Source of the DNA: Collinsella sp.
GTDB taxonomy: Bacteria; Actinomycetota; Coriobacteriia; Coriobacteriales; Coriobacteriaceae
Direction: 5' to 3'
Assembly (NCBI GenBank): GCA_031296755.1
Contig: JAUMMZ010000045.1
Coordinates: 95,636 to 159,635, forward strand
DNA: 64,000 bases
This document shows positions 60,231 through 64,000 of the stretch, piece by piece. Position 1 is the stretch's first letter, and each line of letters starts with the position of its first letter. A program made the translations under genes and the position numbers. Under the pieces are notes generated by a model. The model was not told where the DNA came from. It ran no database searches and saw only the letters and a list, made by a program, of their open reading frames with translations.

Positions 60231-62471
60231 CTATTTCTTAAACCGTGCACCCTGGCGTTTTCTGCCCGATGCGAACGTGGAACCCTTGCGGGCCTGCGAG
60301 CGTAAGCGCTCGATCGTCTCGTCCTCAGACGCACCCTCGAGCATCGCCCGAATCTGAACGACGGCATCGCGCAGGCGCGCCGCCTCCTCAAAGTCCATAG
60401 CGGCAGAAGCGTTACGCATATCCTCTTCCATGGTTTCGACGATCCGCACAAGCTCGTCATGCGGCAGTTCTTCCAACTGCTCCGCAAGTGTCTGCTCGGG
60501 CGCCACCGTTTCCGGCACACCGCCCTCGCCCGACTCATCGGGCGTATAGAATGCGCCATGGCCAAGAGAGTCGCCCTTCGAGCGTCCCTTGGAGCCCACA
60601 GTTTTTTCGGCCTCGGCAATAAAACTTGAGATGTCGTTGATGGCCTTGCGCACCGTCTTGGGCACAACGCCATGTTCTTCGTTATATGCCATCTGAATCT
60701 CGCGACGGCGCTGCGTCTCCTCGATGGCCTCTTTCATCGAATCGGTCACAACGTCTGCATACATGATGACTTCACCATCGGCGTTACGGGCCGCACGGCC
60801 AATCGTCTGAATCAGCGAACGGCGGTTGCGCAAAAAGCCTTCCTTATCGGCATCGAGAATTGCCACCAGTGAGACCTCGGGGAGATCCAAGCCCTCGCGA
60901 AGCAGGTTGATGCCAACGAGAACATCGATCTTGCCCTCGCGCAGCGTTCGCAGGATCTCGACACGGTCCATTGTCGCCGTATCAGAGTGCATGTAATTGA
61001 CCTTAATGCCTGCGTCGAGCAGATGGTCGGTCAGGTCCTCGGCCATGCGCTTGGTCAACGTGGTCACCAGCACGCGCTCCTTGCGGGCAACGCGCTCGCG
61101 AATCTCGTCCTCAAGATCGTCAATCTGGCCGCGAACTGGACGCACGTCAATCTTGGGGTCGAGCAGGCCAGTCGGACGAATAATCTGCTCCACATCGTTT
61201 TGGCTCACCCGCAGCTCGTAGTCGCCCGGCGTGGCCGAAACATAGATAAACTGGGGTATCCTTGCCTCAAACTCATCGAAACGAAGCGGGCGGTTATCGA
61301 GCGCCGAGGGCAGGCGAAAACCGTGTTCCACCAGCGTCACCTTACGCGAGCGGTCACCTTCGTGCATGCCGCGAATCTGCGGCACCGTCACATGGCTCTC
61401 ATCGATGATGCAGAGCATATCCTTGGGAAAGTAATCGATTAGGGTAAACGGCGGCTCACCCGGCTTGCGACCGTCCAGATGACGCGAGTAGTTCTCGATG
61501 CCGTTGCAAAAGCCCATCGTCTCGAGCATCTCAAGATCATAATCGGTGCGCTGCTGCAGACGCTGCGCCTCGAGCAACTTGTCGGTCGCCTTGAGCTCCG
61601 CCACGCGCTTCTCGCACTCTTCGCTGATCGATTTCAGAGCCGCCTTGACCTTCGGCTTCTCGGTCACGTAGTGCGATGCCGGCCATACGGGGATGGCCTC
61701 GTACTCACGAAGCATCTCACCGGTGACCTCATCGATCTCGGCAATCAGCTCGACCTCGTCGCCAAAGAACTCAAACCGCAACGGATGCTCGGCATAAGGC
61801 GGATACACGTCGACAACATCGCCGCGCACGCGGAACGTGCCGCGTGCCAGGTCATAGTCATTGCGATCATATTGAATGTCGATAAGTGCATGGATAAAGT
61901 CATCGCGCTCGAGCGGCACCTTCTTGTCGACGTTTGGAGCCAGACCTGCATAGTCCTCAGGAGAGCCAATGCCATAGATACACGAGACCGATGCGACAAC
62001 GATCACATCGCGTCGAGAGAGCAGCGATGCGGTCGCCTGATGTCGCAGCATCTCAACCTCTTCGTTAATCGAGGAGTCTTTCTCGATATATGTATCGCTT
62101 TGCGGCACATACGCCTCGGGCTGATAGTAGTCGTAGTACGAGACGAAGTAGACCACAGCGTTGTTGGGAAAGAACTCTTTGAGCTCGCTCGCAAGCTGAG
62201 CGGCGAGCGTTTTATTCGGAGCCATGACCAGCGTCGGCTTTCCCAGGGCCTCAATAGTCTTTGCCATCGTGAAGGTCTTGCCCGAACCAGTCACGCCCAG
62301 CAAAACCTGATAGCGGTCTCCGTCCCTCACACCCTGCACAAGCGACTCAATGGCTTTAGGCTGAGAGCCTGCAGGGTCATAGGGAGACACGACCTTAAAC
62401 GGCACGTCAGAGCCTTCAACGCCAAAGCGCTTAAGTTCACCACCAACGCGTTCTACTTCAAATTCCGCCAT
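60231..62471 (-). CDS. uvrB: UvrABC excinuclease subunit B
   Basis: UvrB (746 residues) is the damage-verification helicase-like subunit. Walker A GVTGSGKTFTMAK, the beta-hairpin region (YYDYYQPEAYVPQSD), helicase motifs and the C-terminal UVR helix that binds UvrC are present. The C-terminal 70 residues are rich in charged residues. ATG 62471 has AGGAG. No clear LexA box lies in the 50 bp upstream. Confidence 0.97.
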   Translation of the reverse strand: MAEFEVERVGGELKRFGVEGSDVPFKVVSPYDPAGSQPKAIESLVQGVRDGDRYQVLLGVTGSGKTFTMAKTIEALGKPTLVMAPNKTLAAQLASELKEFFPNNAVVYFVSYYDYYQPEAYVPQSDTYIEKDSSINEEVEMLRHQATASLLSRRDVIVVASVSCIYGIGSPEDYAGLAPNVDKKVPLERDDFIHALIDIQYDRNDYDLARGTFRVRGDVVDVYPPYAEHPLRFEFFGDEVELIAEIDEVTGEMLREYEAIPVWPASHYVTEKPKVKAALKSISEECEKRVAELKATDKLLEAQRLQQRTDYDLEMLETMGFCNGIENYSRHLDGRKPGEPPFTLIDYFPKDMLCIIDESHVTVPQIRGMHEGDRSRKVTLVEHGFRLPSALDNRPLRFDEFEARIPQFIYVSATPGDYELRVSQNDVEQIIRPTGLLDPKIDVRPVRGQIDDLEDEIRERVARKERVLVTTLTKRMAEDLTDHLLDAGIKVNYMHSDTATMDRVEILRTLREGKIDVLVGINLLREGLDLPEVSLVAILDADKEGFLRNRRSLIQTIGRAARNADGEVIMYADVVTDSMKEAIEETQRRREIQMAYNEEHGVVPKTVRKAINDISSFIAEAEKTVGSKGRSKGDSLGHGAFYTPDESGEGGVPETVAPEQTLAEQLEELPHDELVRIVETMEEDMRNASAAMDFEEAARLRDAVVQIRAMLEGASEDETIERLRSQARKGSTFASGRKRQGARFKK

Positions 62472-62522
62472 GGATACTCCTAACTCATATATCTGCAGTA
62501 TACGCAGGCGGCAGGCATAGTC

Positions 62523-63104
62523 CTATACGAACCGATCGGGATAGAGGGTTTTGTAGCGAACCCAGGCATTATTGACACGAATCAGATACGCCTGCGTCTC
62601 GGGAAAGGTGATTGCATTATGAAGCGACGTACTCTGCTGCGCCCATCCGTCGACATTGCCCATGCCGGCGTTATAGGCGGCAATGGCACTGTCAGTCGAC
62701 CCGTTAAAATACGCTAGAAGATACGAAAGATACGCACAGCCAAACTCGATATTCGTAGCCGGATCGTTAAGGTTGTCGGCCGAATACTCGCCACCGTCGA
62801 CAAGGCCCTTGGCGATCATATCCTGGGCAGTCTCGGGCATCAGCTGCATCAATCCCTGAGCACCCTGATTCGACTCGGCCTCGGGATCCCAATTCGATTC
62901 AGACTTAATGACAGCGCACACCAGATACGGATCCAGATTATGCGAAATACTGGATTGCTTTACATACGCCTCGTAGTCAATCGGATACAGCGGCTTAAAG
63001 AAAGCGGCAGGAGCATATGAGTAAACGAATGAGATAAGGCCGAAGGCAAAAACGGCAGCCAGCGGTATAAGGCGATACCACGTAAGGAAACGTGTCTTAG
63101 GCAT
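62523..63104 (-). CDS. Small SLT-type lytic transglycosylase
   Basis: The 193-residue protein has a signal anchor (about 8-30) and an SLT domain. The catalytic Glu69 is in VIKSESNWDP, followed by GLMQLMPETA and AIAAYNAGMGNVD. It would cleave peptidoglycan glycan strands outside the membrane. It overlaps coaE by 8 nt. Confidence 0.92.
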   Translation of the reverse strand: MPKTRFLTWYRLIPLAAVFAFGLISFVYSYAPAAFFKPLYPIDYEAYVKQSSISHNLDPYLVCAVIKSESNWDPEAESNQGAQGLMQLMPETAQDMIAKGLVDGGEYSADNLNDPATNIEFGCAYLSYLLAYFNGSTDSAIAAYNAGMGNVDGWAQQSTSLHNAITFPETQAYLIRVNNAWVRYKTLYPDRFV

Positions 63105-63738
63105 CGGCCTCCTCCTTATCCGCTACATCCCCGAACCCATGGCGCGAAAGCCATGCGTCCAGTTGTTCAAAGAGCGAGTTATCGTCTGCCGCATTGTCAA
63201 TCACAGTTGTAGCGAGATTGCACAGCGCAGACTCTTCGGGCTGGCAAGCAGAACGGGCATCAAAATCAGATGGCTCCATGCCACGTTGAATAGCGCGCTC
63301 GCGACGAACTGACAAAGGGGCGCTGATGACCAAAATTTCATCAGCCAAGCCAAATGCATCCTCAAAACCAGTCGGAGCAGAAACCTCGACCACCGCAAAA
63401 GGATAACGGGGAGATGAAACCGTACAACAAACCGGATCGAGAATCCTAAGCGAAAGCTGTTCAATCAGAATGGGATGCACGATGTCATTGAGCCGTGCGA
63501 CCGAATCAGGAGAAGCGAAAGCTCGAGAAGCGAGGATGCCGCGGCGAATGCCGCCTTCCTCATCCAAAATGTCCCAACCGAATTCATCCGCGAGTGTATT
63601 GACGATATCAGAGCCCGGCACATACAGCGATTTTGCAAGCTCATCCAGATCGATAAGCATAGCGCCACGAGATTCGAAATAGCGGCAGGCAGTTGACTTA
63701 CCCGAAGCAATATTGCCCAAGACAAATACGGTAAACAT
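63097..63738 (-). CDS. coaE: Dephospho-CoA kinase
   Basis: CoaE (213 residues) phosphorylates dephospho-CoA in the last step of CoA synthesis. The P-loop is GNIASGKST and the DLDELAKSL region follows. The second half is less conserved. ATG 63738 has GGGAGGG upstream. It is in an operon with the lytic transglycosylase, as often seen. Confidence 0.9.
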   Translation of the reverse strand: MFTVFVLGNIASGKSTACRYFESRGAMLIDLDELAKSLYVPGSDIVNTLADEFGWDILDEEGGIRRGILASRAFASPDSVARLNDIVHPILIEQLSLRILDPVCCTVSSPRYPFAVVEVSAPTGFEDAFGLADEILVISAPLSVRRERAIQRGMEPSDFDARSACQPEESALCNLATTVIDNAADDNSLFEQLDAWLSRHGFGDVADKEEADA

Positions 63739-63870
63739 CAAGCCCTCCCTAACGCCAATGCGAGTAATTATCGCTCAAATTCACTAGATGGACTCAAAAT
63801 ACAGCCAAACAGTAAGAGCACATACGGGGGAGCTAGGTCCCAAAGTACAACGTATATACAACGCAAAAAA

Positions 63871-63894
63871 GGGGGAGGCCGCGAGGCCTCCCCC
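63871..63894 (-). terminator. rRNA operon terminator
   Basis: GGGGGAGGCC-GCGA-GGCCTCCCCC is perfect and followed by six T on the minus strand, 35 nt after the 5S rRNA 3' end. Confidence 0.9.
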
Positions 63895-63928
63895 TTCTCA
63901 GTTCAAGCGTACGGCTCGGTGCCGTCCA

Positions 63929-64000
63929 CCGGTCAGCGGCGCCCTGGCCTCCCACGGGCTGACCCCGCAGTACTCTCGGCGCGATGGGGCTTAGCTTCCG
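63929..64000 (-). rRNA. rrf: 5S rRNA, 3' part
   Basis: The minus strand reads GGAAGCTAAGCCCC..., GAGAGTACTGC and GGGAGGCCAGGGCGCC, the conserved 3' half of bacterial 5S rRNA. The 5' half and the 23S and 16S genes must lie beyond the window. The exact 3' end is approximate. Confidence 0.85.

Overview
The window is a 64-kb stretch of chromosomal, high-GC bacterial DNA. Gene content and order suggest a gut Coriobacteriia actinobacterium close to Collinsella; this is inferred from content, not from a database search. The clues are the actinobacterial block uvrC / rapZ-whiA / gap-pgk-tpiA / secG, an anaerobic ribonucleotide reductase (nrdD-nrdG), oligopeptide and sialic-acid ABC transporters with twin-arginine lipoprotein receptors, and identical tandem tRNA-Gly genes. 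The right edge runs into the 3' end of an rRNA operon (partial 5S rRNA and its terminator, minus strand).

Layout. 0-2.2 kb: start of a secreted protein and metY, whose leader carries a Cys-containing mini-ORF. 2.4-6.8 kb: a LysR regulator divergent from metY, RNase HI, a Gfo/Idh oxidoreductase, an acylphosphatase-like protein, a Fur-family regulator and a HAD phosphatase. 6.9-9.9 kb: an orphan UreE-like protein behind a SlyD-type FKBP, an M19 dipeptidase and a YgjP-like metallopeptidase. 9.9-11.6 kb: folate genes folE-HD-folB. 11.6-15.2 kb: nrdD-nrdG with an NrdR box. 15.5-18.4 kb: tRNA-Val, three tRNA-Gly and tRNA-Cys around a GH13 glucosidase, with a tRNA-Gly remnant. 18.5-21.8 kb: a partner-switching pair (PAS-GAF-PP2C phosphatase and a fused STAS-HATPase protein) and tRNA-Leu. 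22.4-28.4 kb: oppABCDF. 28.6-33.8 kb: lower glycolysis (gap, pgk, tpiA, gpmI) and secG. 33.9-35.8 kb: rapZ-whiA. 35.9-46.3 kb: one long minus-strand sialic-acid operon: receptor, permease, permease-ATPase fusion, ATPase, two AXE1-family esterases (one without its nucleophile), nanA, nanK, nanE. 46.7-53.8 kb: ybaK-murJ-uvrC and uvrA. 54-60.2 kb (plus strand): an LTA-synthase-like sulfatase, Mrp and two FAD oxidoreductases. 60.2-63.7 kb: uvrB, a small lytic transglycosylase and coaE.

The nan cassette would import sialic acid (SatABCD-like), deacetylate it, cleave it to ManNAc and pyruvate, phosphorylate ManNAc and epimerise it to GlcNAc-6-P, feeding the glycolytic genes nearby. It lies between uvrC and rapZ, which are adjacent in many actinobacteria, and yvcK is absent from between rapZ and whiA.

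The most unusual signal is non-coding: several 84-137 bp nested palindromes in intergenic gaps. They have divergent but self-complementary arms around short conserved unpaired segments, so they look like at least two families of structured repeats. The second strong candidate is the metY leader, where a 17-codon Cys-containing uORF overlaps a hairpin arm that could alternatively sequester the metY ribosome-binding site.
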